Of a stretch of 61,628 bases of DNA, positions 16,427-25,544 are shown piece after piece. Under the pieces are notes generated by a model, which saw only the letters and a list, made by a program, of their open reading frames with translations, had not been told where the DNA came from and searched no databases. The DNA comes from Acidobacteria bacterium RIFCSPLOWO2_02_FULL_65_29. Lineage in GTDB: Bacteria > Acidobacteriota > Vicinamibacteria > Vicinamibacterales > CAVVIG01. Made by a program: the position numbers and the translations under genes. Where the stretch lies: positions 1 through 61,628 of the forward strand of contig MEKT01000194.1 in assembly GCA_001767435.1 (NCBI GenBank), read 5' to 3'. Position 1 is the stretch's first letter. Each line of letters opens with the position of its first letter.

Positions 16427-17085
16427 AGGGCGGGTTTTCTCACCGAGATGGCAACGCCGTCGCGCAGCGGGACGATGGCCGTCATGAGCTGCGGGTGGGC
16501 GTTGAGCCGCTCATTGTAATCGGCGATGGCCGCCGTGTCGGCCGCATCGCGCGTCTTGCCGTGCACGAAGCCCGGCACGACCTCGCCGTCCCAGAGCACG
16601 TTGTCGGTCACCAGCAGACCGCCCGGCCGCAAGAGCTCGACCAGGCGATCGAGCAGCGGGACGTACATTTTCTTGTCGCCGTCCTGAAAGATGAGATCAA
16701 AGGGTCCCGCGACTTTCGCCAGCAGCCGCGAGGCATCCCCCACCATCACGTTCGCCCGGTCGGCAACGCCGGCCCTGGAAAAGTTCTCGCGCGCGACCGC
16801 GGCCCGATCCGCGTTCATCTCTATCGTCAGCAGCAAGCCGCCCCTTGGCAGCGCGCCGGCGAGCCAGATGCCCGAGTAGCCGATGGCGGTCCCGATTTCG
16901 AGGATCCGGACCGCGCCGATCGAAACGGCCAGTACGCGCAGGAGGGCACCAACCTCTGCATCGACGAGCGGCAGATCCTCCAGAGCGCCGTCCTCGGCAA
17001 TCTGCTTCAGCACCGGATCGGCAAGATGGTTGAGCGCGCTCAGATAGCGCTCAACAGCGTCAGGAACGATTTGGCCCATAATCAA
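16423..17085 (-). CDS. SAM-dependent O-methyltransferase (CCoAOMT-like, family 3)
   Basis: A 220-residue class I methyltransferase. SAM motif I is ILEIGTAIGYSG, motif II includes LTIEMNADRA, and FDLIFQDGDKKMY contains the metal/SAM-binding Asp characteristic of the cation-dependent catechol/caffeoyl-CoA O-methyltransferase family. The following small gene and amidase overlap it, forming a three-gene operon. The physiological acceptor is unknown. Confidence 0.88.
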   Translation of the reverse strand: MIMGQIVPDAVERYLSALNHLADPVLKQIAEDGALEDLPLVDAEVGALLRVLAVSIGAVRILEIGTAIGYSGIWLAGALPRGGLLLTIEMNADRAAVARENFSRAGVADRANVMVGDASRLLAKVAGPFDLIFQDGDKKMYVPLLDRLVELLRPGGLLVTDNVLWDGEVVPGFVHGKTRDAADTAAIADYNERLNAHPQLMTAIVPLRDGVAISVRKPAL

Positions 17086-17151
17086 CAGAGCGTCGCGAAA
17101 TTGACCGACGACGAAAACCGAGGAGCATGCAGAGATCGCAGAAACGTTCTC

Positions 17152-18762
17152 TTAGTAGTCAGCGATGTTCAGCTGCACGTCGGCGTGCACCCACGCGTCC
17201 GAGAATTGCCGTGCGGTGATGAGCGTATCGGGCTCGTCCCGCGAAAACGATCGGAACACCAGGAACAATCCGTACAGCGAGCGCGGGTTGCCTGGGTTGC
17301 GTTCGAGGTCGTCGCGGAAGACCCGACGCGCCTCGTTGGGGAGCCTCGCCTGGAAGAGCGTGGCCCCGAGCGACTCGCGCACGGGATAGAACCAGTCCGA
17401 CGGTTCGTCGTAGCTCAGGGCGTCCTCGGCGGCAACCGCGCGTCGCCACGCGGCGATCGCGCGGTTGATGTCGGTCGCGAGACGTGCGTCGAGCACGGCG
17501 TCCATCACGGCGGTCATCGTGCCGGCGGTGTTGTAGAGCCACGGTGTGTCGGCCGGAAGGGCCTTCTTGGCGGCGGTGTACGCCTGACGCTCCTTCATCG
17601 CTTCGGCTTGCGATCCCTTTTTTGCGAACGCCACCGTCCGGCCGAACCGTGCGACGACCGACAGGATCGTGAACTGTGGATCGGGCAGCGGCAGCGCCAG
17701 GGCCTCGTCCCACTTCGCGAACCGCAGGAACACCCACATTTTCTTTGCCGCGAAGGGCTCGAGCATCGGCATGTCGGCCAGCCCCTCGGTGACGTTCTTC
17801 ACCATGTCATCGGCCGCCTTGCTGGCCTCCGCGAACTGGCCCGTCATCATCGCCGCCGACGCCAGAAAATCCAGATTGTGGTTGTAGTACATCGCCGGAT
17901 ACACGCCGCTCGCGTTCGTGTCGGCGATGTACTGGCGATCGATCTCTGCCGCCTTGGCGTTGGCCGCGACGGCCCCGGCGTAGTTGCCGGTCCGCATGTG
18001 GATATGCGCCGGCATGTGGACGAGGTGACCCGCGGCCGGCACCAGCGTCTCGAGGCGTTTGGCGCTGGCGAGCGCCCGCTCCGGCGTGTACGACGCTTCG
18101 ACGGCGTGGATGTAGTAGTGGTTGGCGCCCACGTGGCTCGGGCTGCGCTTCAACACCGACTCGAGCACGTCCACGATCTCCAGCGTCCCTTCGGCCGCCG
18201 TACCGTCGTTCGACCAGAGCTGCCAGGGACGCAGGTCCATCAGGCTCTCGGCGTACAGCGTGGCGGCGTCGAGATCGTCCGGATACCGCCGGACGAGATC
18301 GCGCATCGCGTCCTTGTACTGGACCGCCAGCGCTTTCAGATCCGCCTGGGGATCGTTCGAATAACGCTTGACGATCGCCTCGACGTAGGCGCGCTCTGCC
18401 GCCGGCGCCGTCGCCGCGAGCGTCAGCGCCCGTTGCGCGGTGTCGTGCGCGTCCTTCTCCCGGGCCGGGTCGACGTCGAGGTTGATGTTTGGACCGAGCG
18501 CCAGCGCGATGCCCCAGAGAGGCATCGGCGAGGATGGATCGAGCAGAGCGGCGCGCCGGAACGAGCGGACGGCTTCGTCGTGGTTGAATGCATACACAAA
18601 CGTCAAGCCCTGATCGAAGAACTTCTGGGCGTCCTCGCTCTTGGTGGCGATCGCGTGATGCGTGTTGCCGAGACCGGCCATGAGCGTCGCGGGGCCGCGG
18701 GCGGCCTGATCGTGAGAGGCCTGGCCGGCGAGGAGTGCGAGCAGGAGGAGCAGAAACGGCAT
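17152..18762 (-). CDS. Secreted TPR-repeat protein (536 aa)
   Basis: Starting at ATG 18762 the protein has a classical signal peptide (MPFLLLLLALLAGQAS), then TPR-like helical repeats over most of its length, for example FDQGLTFVYAFNHDEAVRSF and the following AALLDPSSPM. An upstream extension to 18867 exists but would bury the signal peptide, so the internal start is preferred. Such proteins are common in Acidobacteriota; no enzymatic domain is seen. It follows an SRPBCC gene by 26 bp, probably in one operon. Confidence 0.8.
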   Translation of the reverse strand: MPFLLLLLALLAGQASHDQAARGPATLMAGLGNTHHAIATKSEDAQKFFDQGLTFVYAFNHDEAVRSFRRAALLDPSSPMPLWGIALALGPNINLDVDPAREKDAHDTAQRALTLAATAPAAERAYVEAIVKRYSNDPQADLKALAVQYKDAMRDLVRRYPDDLDAATLYAESLMDLRPWQLWSNDGTAAEGTLEIVDVLESVLKRSPSHVGANHYYIHAVEASYTPERALASAKRLETLVPAAGHLVHMPAHIHMRTGNYAGAVAANAKAAEIDRQYIADTNASGVYPAMYYNHNLDFLASAAMMTGQFAEASKAADDMVKNVTEGLADMPMLEPFAAKKMWVFLRFAKWDEALALPLPDPQFTILSVVARFGRTVAFAKKGSQAEAMKERQAYTAAKKALPADTPWLYNTAGTMTAVMDAVLDARLATDINRAIAAWRRAVAAEDALSYDEPSDWFYPVRESLGATLFQARLPNEARRVFRDDLERNPGNPRSLYGLFLVFRSFSRDEPDTLITARQFSDAWVHADVQLNIADY

Positions 18763-18788
18763 GATTGTTCTCCGAGGACCAGTCCGGC

Positions 18789-19295
18789 CTACTTTTCGAG
18801 CAGCATCTTCAGGGAATGAAGTGCACGCTCGAGCCCGGTACCCACCACTTCGTAATAGCGCCGCCACCGTGCGCCTTCTTCGAAGCCGGTCTGCACCATC
18901 CGCACTTCGACTGGGCCGTCACCCGTCACCGCCCCATCGGCGGCCGGGGCCGTGGCGACGGGCGTGAGGATGACCTCGAGCGCCATCGGCCCGATCGGCT
19001 CGCCGTCTGGCGGCAGATAGAACACGTCGGCCAGGAAAAACCCCCGGCCAGGGTCGAACTGCACGACGGTGCCGCGAAACACCCCGCCGAGACGCCCGAT
19101 CACCGCATCGTGAAAGTCGGTCGGTGCCCACTCGATGGCGTACGGCCCGAGCGCGCGCGGCGTCGTCACCGAGTGCGCGGCCTGCCACCAGGCGCCCAGC
19201 GCATCGGCGTCGAAGAACGCTTTCAGAATGCGGCCCGGCGCGCACTTGATCACCACCGAAACGTTGACCTCTGGCGCCGTCGTCGAAGATCGCAT
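18789..19295 (-). CDS. SRPBCC/AHSA1-like domain protein (168 aa)
   Basis: A 168-residue protein with the helix-grip (START/AHSA1) pattern: N-terminal strand VNVSVVIKCAPGRILKAFFD, a Trp-rich ALGAWWQAAH segment, a central sheet, and a long C-terminal amphipathic helix ending SLKMLLEK. Proteins of this fold bind hydrophobic ligands or assist chaperones; the ligand is unknown. It is upstream of the TPR gene on the same strand and preceded by a repeat-filled gap. Confidence 0.75.
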   Translation of the reverse strand: MRSSTTAPEVNVSVVIKCAPGRILKAFFDADALGAWWQAAHSVTTPRALGPYAIEWAPTDFHDAVIGRLGGVFRGTVVQFDPGRGFFLADVFYLPPDGEPIGPMALEVILTPVATAPAADGAVTGDGPVEVRMVQTGFEEGARWRRYYEVVGTGLERALHSLKMLLEK

Positions 19296-19297
19296 AG

Positions 19298-19405
19298 TCG
19301 GCTATCAGCTCTCAGCTTTCCGCATCGGTTATCAGTTCACAGTCAACGGTTGACAGTTGACCGCCGCGCGAACGATCGACTGTTGACTGTCGACTGTTGA
19401 CTTGG
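19298..19405. repeat. Degenerate short repeats, GTTGACTG-type
   Basis: The gap between the SRPBCC and amidohydrolase genes is made of reiterated 7-14 bp units such as TCGACTGTTGACTG and AGTCAACGGTTGAC, plus ATCAGCTCTCAGC-like words. Many units are self-complementary, so the tract could fold extensively. Confidence 0.8.
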
Positions 19406-19417
19406 AGGAAATCTGCA

Positions 19418-21004
19418 CTACGGTGTCGTCGATCGGGCCCGGCGCACTGCGGCCACCATATCGCGGACTTCCCTGAGCAGCGTGGGCACGTGGTACGGAA
19501 TGCCGTCCTTGATGGTCCACTCGATGCCTCCTGCGTGCGACACCCGCACGCGGTCGTCGGGTCCTAGCTGCGTGACGTTTGGCACGGTCCTGCCGTTCAC
19601 CTCCATGACGTCGGCGCCGTAAGGGTTGAGCAGCCTGAGGTTCTCGAGCGGGTTGCCGTTGACGACGAGCAGATCCGCGATGAAGCCTTCGCGAACTTTT
19701 CCGAGCCGGTCGTCCATGCCGATCATCCGTGCACCATTCCAGGTCGCGTGTTCGATCACTTCCAGCGGCTGGAAGCCCGCTTCCTCGTGCAGCTCGAGCT
19801 CGCGTGCGATCCCAAAGCCATAGAGCGAGTAGATATAGCCCGCATCGTCGCCCGTCGTGATGAGGCCGCCTTTCGCGCCAAACTCGTGCAGCGTGTCCAT
19901 CCAGATCCGGTAGTTCTGCCTCCACCGGGCTTCTTGCGTGCTGGTCCAGCCGAAGAAAAACGATCCGTGGTTGTCGACCGACGGCCTGAAGAACGCCTCC
20001 ATCGACGGGTGCAGATAGTCCTTGAACCAGGGCAGGTTCTGCGCGCGCGTGACGTCACGGCTCGCCTCGTAGATCGAGAGGGTCGGGCTCCAGCCGACGT
20101 GGCGTTCGACCATCAGGTCGATCATCTGACTGAGCTTCCGGCGGTCGGCCTGCGCCCACAACTGTCCTGCGTACGCAAAACGCTGGACCTCGTTGCTGTA
20201 GTTCGTGTCGGGCGGCAGCTTCTGCCTGCCGTCCAGCGCCGCCTCGGCAATGCCGTAGAAATGCTCGACAGCGTCGACACCGAGCTCGACGTAGTCCTTC
20301 GCCGTCGTCTCTTCGACGCCGATGTGCGCGGTGGTCCGCAGGCCGAGGGCGTGCGCTTCGGCGAGCGTCGCTTCCAGCTGGTCGCGATCCATCGCGATGA
20401 TCTTCAATCCGTCGGCGCCCCGCCCCTTGACGTCGCGGATCCAGGCGCGGATTTCGGCCGCGCTGCCCGTGCGGCCCTTGCTCACGACGGGGTACACGAG
20501 GATCCTGGGCGACACAATCGTGTGCGCGTCGCTTTCGAGCTGCCACCGCTTGGACTTGTCGAACTCACCACCCAGTTCGCGCGCCGTGGTGACGCCGGCC
20601 GCAAGATAGAGGTTGCGCTCGTACTGAATCGGCTGGGGCACGCCGGGCTGGCGCTCCTCGTGCCAGTGCATGTGCGTGTTCACGATGCCGGGCATGACGT
20701 ACTTGCCGGTGCCATCGATGACGGCATCGACGGCATCGGCCGGGCGCGCCGTTGGCGAGCTCGGCACGCCGATGTACGCGATGCGGCCGTCCTCGACGAC
20801 GACGTCGGCCGGACCGAACGGGGGGCGCCCGCTGCCGTAGATCACCATGACATTTCGTACGAGTAGCCGGCGAAGTGCCTGCGCATGGATGGCTGGCGTC
20901 GCCGGCGTCACCAGCGTCTGCTGAGCGCCGACGCCGAGCGTTGTCGTCGCGGCGGCGAGGCACGCCAGGCCGATCGTGGCTGCGAGCGGGCGGGGGATGG
21001 TCAC
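19418..21004 (-). CDS. Secreted amidohydrolase (imidazolonepropionase-like)
   Basis: A 528-residue metal-dependent hydrolase of the amidohydrolase superfamily. An N-terminal signal sequence is followed by a small beta-sandwich. The HxH metal motif is His111-Met-His113 in NTHMHWH; a further His lies in TTAHIGVEE and an Asp in ITTGDDAGYIY. This matches the secreted dipeptidase/prolidase-like amidohydrolases abundant in Acidobacteriota. It is divergent from the LOG-family gene with a 50-bp gap. The substrate cannot be assigned. Confidence 0.88.
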   Translation of the reverse strand: MTIPRPLAATIGLACLAAATTTLGVGAQQTLVTPATPAIHAQALRRLLVRNVMVIYGSGRPPFGPADVVVEDGRIAYIGVPSSPTARPADAVDAVIDGTGKYVMPGIVNTHMHWHEERQPGVPQPIQYERNLYLAAGVTTARELGGEFDKSKRWQLESDAHTIVSPRILVYPVVSKGRTGSAAEIRAWIRDVKGRGADGLKIIAMDRDQLEATLAEAHALGLRTTAHIGVEETTAKDYVELGVDAVEHFYGIAEAALDGRQKLPPDTNYSNEVQRFAYAGQLWAQADRRKLSQMIDLMVERHVGWSPTLSIYEASRDVTRAQNLPWFKDYLHPSMEAFFRPSVDNHGSFFFGWTSTQEARWRQNYRIWMDTLHEFGAKGGLITTGDDAGYIYSLYGFGIARELELHEEAGFQPLEVIEHATWNGARMIGMDDRLGKVREGFIADLLVVNGNPLENLRLLNPYGADVMEVNGRTVPNVTQLGPDDRVRVSHAGGIEWTIKDGIPYHVPTLLREVRDMVAAVRRARSTTP

Positions 21005-21054
21005 TTCGGCTCCAATCGGCTGCCATCATAACATCTGATAAAGTGGCGTTCGTC

Positions 21055-21918
21055 ATGACGCAGCAGCCGCTGGCATACTTGTTCCCAGAATTTCTCGAGA
21101 GCGGCGAAGCGCGCCCAATCCGCATTCTCGCTGAGTATCTCGAGCCGCTTCGCAGGTTCAAGGACCAACGGATCCAGGACACCGTCGTGTTCTTCGGGTC
21201 GGCGCGCGTGGACAGCCGCGAACGCGCGACGCGCGCGCTCCGGACCCTGCGCGCCCGAGGCATCCAGACCGCCGACGAGCATTACCAGGAGGAATTGAAC
21301 CGATCGCGCAAGGCGGTCGAGTGGGCGCGGTACTACGAAGAGGCGCGCGAGCTGGCCCGTCTGCTCACGACCTGGAGCCGGACGCTGCCGGGGGAGAACC
21401 ATCGGTTCGTGGTGACATCGGGCGGCGGCCCCGGCATCATGGAGGCCGCCAATCGCGGGGCGCGGGAAGCCGGCGGCAAGACCATCGGACTCAACATCCG
21501 GTTGCCCTTCGAGCAAGGCGCCAATCCCTACATCACCGATGGGCTCCACTTCGAGTTCCATTATTTCTTCATGCGCAAGTTCTGGTTCGCCTACCTCGCC
21601 AAAGCGCTCGTCATCTTTCCGGGCGGCTTCGGTACGCTCGACGAGCTGTTCGAGATCCTCACGCTCGTGCAGACCGACAAGCTGTCGAAAAAGATCGAGA
21701 TCGTGCTGTACGGACGCGATTACTGGAACGACGTGTTCGATCTGAAGCCGATGGTCGAGTGGGGCGCCATCGCCGAGGAGGATCTTGCGCTCCTGACCTA
21801 CGCCGACACGCCAACCGACGCCTTCGAGCTGCTCAGAACGCACCTCGTGAACCACCACGTCGATCCGTCGATCGCGCAGGAAGCGGCCACGCCCGGGATT
21901 GCCAAGACCCGGGGATAA
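21055..21918 (+). CDS. LOG family (TIGR00730-like) nucleotide-processing protein
   Basis: A 287-residue Rossmann-fold protein with both LOG signatures: TSGGGPGIMEAANRGA and the catalytic FPGGFGTLDELFE loop. LOG proteins hydrolyse nucleoside monophosphates such as AMP or cytokinin ribotides; bacterial versions with a longer N-terminus like this one are often uncharacterised purine/pyrimidine nucleotidases. ATG 21055 was chosen over the longer frame opening at 20875, which runs through the divergent amidohydrolase. Confidence 0.9.
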   Translation: MTQQPLAYLFPEFLESGEARPIRILAEYLEPLRRFKDQRIQDTVVFFGSARVDSRERATRALRTLRARGIQTADEHYQEELNRSRKAVEWARYYEEARELARLLTTWSRTLPGENHRFVVTSGGGPGIMEAANRGAREAGGKTIGLNIRLPFEQGANPYITDGLHFEFHYFFMRKFWFAYLAKALVIFPGGFGTLDELFEILTLVQTDKLSKKIEIVLYGRDYWNDVFDLKPMVEWGAIAEEDLALLTYADTPTDAFELLRTHLVNHHVDPSIAQEAATPGIAKTRG

Positions 21919-21951
21919 GTGGCGTCGGGAAATCGGGATTATCCAATGCCG

Positions 21952-23115
21952 TCATCGATACATCAGGAATCTCGACCGCAGTGCATTGAACTCCCTGACG
22001 CCCGGCTCCCACGACTTTGCGATCTCGGTTGCCGCCACGCCCGCTTCGATCTGCTCCCGCACCTCCGACGACCCGGCCAGGATGTCGATGGGTGGCTTCA
22101 CCGTCTCGTACTCGTAGGGCGGCTCGCGCCAGCGGAACGCCGCGTCGGCGGCTCGGAATGCCGCCACGAGCGCCACGCCCGTGAGGACCGGACGGAACGC
22201 TGCCCGCTCGGTCACGTGAATTTGGCAGCCGCCGCAGTCCGTGTTCGCGTGTTTGTGGAACGTCGGCTCGAACACCGCCGGACGAAACACGACCCCAGGG
22301 AGCCGGCGCGCGTTCAGATCGGCCGCGAAGGGTTCCGAAACGATACCGGGCGCGCCCACGAGCTCGAACGGCCTCGTCGTGCCTCGACCTTCGGAAACGC
22401 TCGTGCCTTCGAAAAGGACCGTGCCGGGGTACGCGATCGCCGAATCGAGCGTCGGGATGTTGGGCGACGGCATGACCCAACTCGCGCCGGAGTCGTCGTG
22501 GTACATCTCGCGGCGCCACCCCTCCATGGTGACGACGTCCAATGTCGCGCCGATACCGAAGTGCTCGTTGAACAGGCGCGCCAGCTCACCAATCGTCATG
22601 CCGTGGCGCATCGGCAGCGGATAGAGGCCGACAAACGACTCGAAACCCTTCACGAGCATCGGTCCTTCAACCTCGATCCCGCCGATCGGATTGGGTCGAT
22701 CGCACACGATGACCCTCACCTTGTGCCGGCGGGCCGCCGTCAGGCAGTACGCCATCGTGTAAATGTAGGTGTAGATGCGCGTGCCGACGTCCTGCAGGTC
22801 GATCACGAGCAGGTCGAGGCCGTCGAGCATGTCGGATGTCGGCTCGCGGGTTTCGCTGTAGAGCGAGTACACGGGCACGCGGCGCCGCTCGTCGGTCGTG
22901 TGCCCGGTTTCGATCATGTTTTCCTGCACATCGGACCGAAAACCGTGCTGCGGGCCGAAGATCGCGGCAAGCCGGGTCCCAGGGCGGTCGGCCAATCGGT
23001 CGACAATGTGCGCGAAGCTGTGGTCGACGGAGGCGGGGTTGGCGACCACCCCGACGCGGGCGCCGTCCAGCCGGGACGAGGCCAGCAGCCGCTCGGAACC
23101 GAGGCGTAGGGGCAT
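21952..23115 (-). CDS. DUF1343 / NamZ-like exo-N-acetylmuramidase family protein
   Basis: From ATG 23115 the protein has 387 residues and the layout of DUF1343: LDGARVGVVANPASVD near the N-terminus, FGPQHGFRSDVQ, the DLLVIDLQDVGTRIYTYIYT block and VIVCDRPNPIGG. Characterised members (NamZ) release terminal MurNAc from peptidoglycan fragments, so a role in cell-wall recycling is plausible. A longer N-terminus to 23190 is possible but has no family match. No signal peptide is obvious with this start. Confidence 0.88.
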   Translation of the reverse strand: MPLRLGSERLLASSRLDGARVGVVANPASVDHSFAHIVDRLADRPGTRLAAIFGPQHGFRSDVQENMIETGHTTDERRRVPVYSLYSETREPTSDMLDGLDLLVIDLQDVGTRIYTYIYTMAYCLTAARRHKVRVIVCDRPNPIGGIEVEGPMLVKGFESFVGLYPLPMRHGMTIGELARLFNEHFGIGATLDVVTMEGWRREMYHDDSGASWVMPSPNIPTLDSAIAYPGTVLFEGTSVSEGRGTTRPFELVGAPGIVSEPFAADLNARRLPGVVFRPAVFEPTFHKHANTDCGGCQIHVTERAAFRPVLTGVALVAAFRAADAAFRWREPPYEYETVKPPIDILAGSSEVREQIEAGVAATEIAKSWEPGVREFNALRSRFLMYR

Positions 23116-23230
23116 ACCTGTGCGAATTATTTCACAAGGAGTCAGCGCGCGTCGGGCGTCCGGCGGCCGTTGACTTGCTTCCCGTTTCAATAGGTTGATA
23201 GACTACGCCCCTTTGGAAAGAGGAGAGATT

Positions 23231-23563
23231 ATGGGTCGAAGGCTGTACGTCGGGAACCTTCCGTACACCACGGGCGAAGCCGAGTTGCAGGAGCTCTTCA
23301 GCAAAGCGGGCAACGTCGAGTCGGTGCGCGTCATGCGCGACGCCGCGACGGGCCGGGCCCGCGGCTTCGCGTTTGTCGAAATGGCCACAGACGAGGAAGC
23401 GCAGAAAGCGGCCTCGGAGCTCAATCAATACCAGATGGGCGGCCGCAGCCTGACCGTGAACGAAGCGAGACCCAAGCCGGAGGGCGGGTTTGGCGGGGGC
23501 GGCGGCTTCGGCGGCAACCGCGGTGGCGGCGGCGGCGGCGGACGCCGCGAACCCCGCTGGTAA
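23231..23563 (+). CDS. RNA-binding protein, single RRM with glycine-rich tail
   Basis: A 110-residue protein with one RNA-recognition motif: RNP2 LYVGNLPY at residues 5-12 and RNP1 RGFAFVEM about 40 residues later, followed by a Gly/Arg/Phe-rich tail. This is the cold-inducible Rbp type seen in cyanobacteria and Acidobacteriota; it binds single-stranded RNA and is often cold-induced. The strong AGGAGAG ribosome site at 23221 fixes the ATG at 23231. An upstream TTGACT (23170-23175) could be its -35, but no convincing -10 was found. Confidence 0.92.
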   Translation: MGRRLYVGNLPYTTGEAELQELFSKAGNVESVRVMRDAATGRARGFAFVEMATDEEAQKAASELNQYQMGGRSLTVNEARPKPEGGFGGGGGFGGNRGGGGGGGRREPRW

Positions 23564-23590
23564 CCTATCGGACTCGTTCGGGAATCCTCA

Positions 23591-23812
23591 ATGAAAAACT
23601 GGACCAAGGGCGACCGCGTCGTGCAACCCACCTATGGGGCGGGTACGCTCGTCGAAGTCAACGAACACCATACCGTCATCGACTTCGACGAGCACGGGCG
23701 GCGCACGTTCTCGACCCGGCTCGTTGCCCTGCAGGCGACCAGCGAGCCGGCGCCCGCCAAGGCATCTCGCAAACGCGGCACGAAGGCCAAGGCAAAGGAA
23801 TCAAAGTCCTAG
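23591..23812 (+). CDS. Small Tudor/KOW-like protein with basic tail (73 aa)
   Basis: A 73-residue protein. The N-terminal 45 residues (GDRVVQPTYGAGTLVEVNE, VIDFDEHG) match the short beta-barrel found at UvrD/PcrA C-termini and in CarD/DUF3553-like domains. The tail is Lys/Ala/Ser-rich (KASRKRGTKAKAKESKS) and should bind nucleic acid. It lies 27 bp after the RRM gene and is likely co-transcribed. A nucleic-acid or polymerase-binding role is inference. Confidence 0.7.
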   Translation: MKNWTKGDRVVQPTYGAGTLVEVNEHHTVIDFDEHGRRTFSTRLVALQATSEPAPAKASRKRGTKAKAKESKS

Positions 23813-25110
23813 AGACGACGGTCGGTTGAAAGTCCGCGCGCTGCGACGAAGGCGCTCGACCACGCCCACTGGAAGTTGAATCCGCCGACTCGCCCGTCCA
23901 CGTCGAGAATCTCGCCCACCAGATACAGGCCAGGACAGATGCGCGACCGCATGGTGGACGGGTCGATGTCGGTCAGCGCCACGCCTCCGGCCGTGACCTC
24001 GGCGTAGTTGTACCCGCGTGTATCCGACACCTCCAGCGTCCACTCGGTGAGTGCGTGGACGATCCGGCGTCGGTGGTCGCGAGAAAGATGCGAGAGCTCA
24101 CCCGACGGCTCGACGCCAACTTCGCGGAGGAGGAGCGTCGCCACGGACGCCGGGACCAGCGTCGCGATCGTGCCGTGAATCGATCCCTTCGGTCGATCGT
24201 GGGGGAGCCGTGCCAACCGTCGATCCAGATCGTCGAAGGACTGACCAGGACAGAAATTCACGGTCACGCGAGTGTCGTGTCCCAGCAGGCGCGCGCGTGC
24301 CCAGTGGCGCGATGCATCGAGCGCCACGGGACCGCTGATGCCGAAATGCGTCCAGAGGAGCGCGCCACGAAGGCGGATGGCCACCGCATCCTGCGCCCAG
24401 ATGGTCAGCTCCACGTCGTGCGAGACTCCAGCCAGATCTTGATGGTATGGGTTGCTTCCGCCCAACGTGAAGGGCACCAGTCCGGGAGTGGTGGCGACGA
24501 TCCCGTGCCCAAGGTGTTCGGCGACGGCGTAGCCCGCGCCGTCGCTTCCCGACTTGGGCAATGAGCGTCCTCCCGTCGCGAGAACCAGCACCCGGGCATC
24601 GAGCGTGCCTCGAGAGGTTGTCACGCGGAAGCCGCCTGCCTCGCGCACCGCCTCGAGCACTCGACAGTTGGCGACGATCGGCACGCCGGCTGCGGCCACG
24701 CCGGCGACGAGCGCATCGACCACATCGCGCGCGCGGTTGGTATTGGGAAACAGCTTGCCGCCGGCTTCTTCGTGCAGTGGGACGCCCATTTCACGGAACC
24801 ACGCGATTGTTTCGGCCGCGGGAAGCGCTCGCAGGATCTGGCGCACAATCGTTCGGCGCCCACCCCAGAAATCAGCGTCCGTCACCTCGCTGTTCGTGAC
24901 GTTGCACCGCCCGCCGCCGCTGATGAGGATCTTGGCGCCGGGTTTCTTCGCGCCCTCGAGGACGACGATCGAGTGAGATGGAAGAACACGACGAGCGAAG
25001 ATTGCCGTCGCCAGGCCGGCTGCACCGGCCCCAACGACGGCGACGTCACAGGAATCGGGTAATCGGGTAATTGGGGAATCGGGTAATCGATTGGATGATT
25101 GACTGCTCAA
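23809..25110 (-). CDS. NAD(P)/FAD-dependent oxidoreductase, HI0933/YhiN family
   Basis: A 433-residue flavoprotein with FAD-binding VAVVGAGAAGLATAIFA, the family-specific ISGGGRCNVTN block and the C-terminal GEILDVDGRVGGFNFQWAW signature of HI0933-like proteins, whose biochemical role is still unsettled. The only in-frame start before the FAD motif is a TTG at 25110, so residues 2-20 (NRLPDSPITRLPDS) are encoded by the intergenic repeat array. The ancestral start was probably overwritten or displaced by that repeat. Confidence 0.88.
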   Translation of the reverse strand: MSSQSSNRLPDSPITRLPDSCDVAVVGAGAAGLATAIFARRVLPSHSIVVLEGAKKPGAKILISGGGRCNVTNSEVTDADFWGGRRTIVRQILRALPAAETIAWFREMGVPLHEEAGGKLFPNTNRARDVVDALVAGVAAAGVPIVANCRVLEAVREAGGFRVTTSRGTLDARVLVLATGGRSLPKSGSDGAGYAVAEHLGHGIVATTPGLVPFTLGGSNPYHQDLAGVSHDVELTIWAQDAVAIRLRGALLWTHFGISGPVALDASRHWARARLLGHDTRVTVNFCPGQSFDDLDRRLARLPHDRPKGSIHGTIATLVPASVATLLLREVGVEPSGELSHLSRDHRRRIVHALTEWTLEVSDTRGYNYAEVTAGGVALTDIDPSTMRSRICPGLYLVGEILDVDGRVGGFNFQWAWSSAFVAARGLSTDRRL

Positions 25111-25155
25111 TCAAGCGATCCAATGACCAGATTACCCGATTACTCGAATACCCGA
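25050..25155. repeat. Degenerate inverted/tandem repeat, AATCGGGTAATC type
   Basis: Units AATCGGGT, AATTGGGG and AATCGATTGG run toward a central palindrome (GATTGACTGCTCAATC). They return as the reverse complement (GATCCAATG, GATTACCCGATTACTCG), so the whole tract can fold into one long imperfect hairpin. It overlaps the 5' end of the HI0933-type gene. Confidence 0.8.
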
Positions 25156-25233
25156 TGCTTGCGCCCATCGAGGCGATGCGACGGTCCGTTTCGCTCGAGG
25201 ACGCTGAAGCGTGAGGGGCGTGGGCAGCGTTTG

Positions 25234-25476
25234 TCAGCGAAACAGGTCTTCGGTGCCCGTCTCTGAGTCCGCCGCTCCGACCACCGGCGCGTGGCCGCTG
25301 CTTGTCGAGTCCTCGCCAACGACGACCGACGATCGTTCGCCACACGCGCTACAACGGATGATGACGGTTCGAGAGTCGTTGGACCGGCCGACCACTTGCG
25401 TCCGATGGCTCCCGCACTTGGGGCAGGTCGGAGGCAGCGGTTGGACCGGAAAGCAGTCCTGTCCGTAGTGAACCAT
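25234..25476 (-). CDS. Small zinc-ribbon protein (80 aa)
   Basis: An 80-residue protein with two CxxC knuckles, CPKC and CSAC, 24 residues apart in a beta-rich context (HRTQVVGRSND, TVIIRCSACG), giving a compact zinc ribbon, and an acidic C-terminal tail. It could be a transcription-factor- or RNA-polymerase-like ribbon, or an independent redox/zinc module. The start ATG at 25476 lies just downstream of an unusually AT-rich region with a good minus-strand promoter. No named family is recognised. Confidence 0.65.
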   Translation of the reverse strand: MVHYGQDCFPVQPLPPTCPKCGSHRTQVVGRSNDSRTVIIRCSACGERSSVVVGEDSTSSGHAPVVGAADSETGTEDLFR

Positions 25477-25544
25477 AATGTCATATATAGTCGCAATAAG
25501 ATTGCCACGCGGTAATAATCATATAAGACAATATATATCAATAG

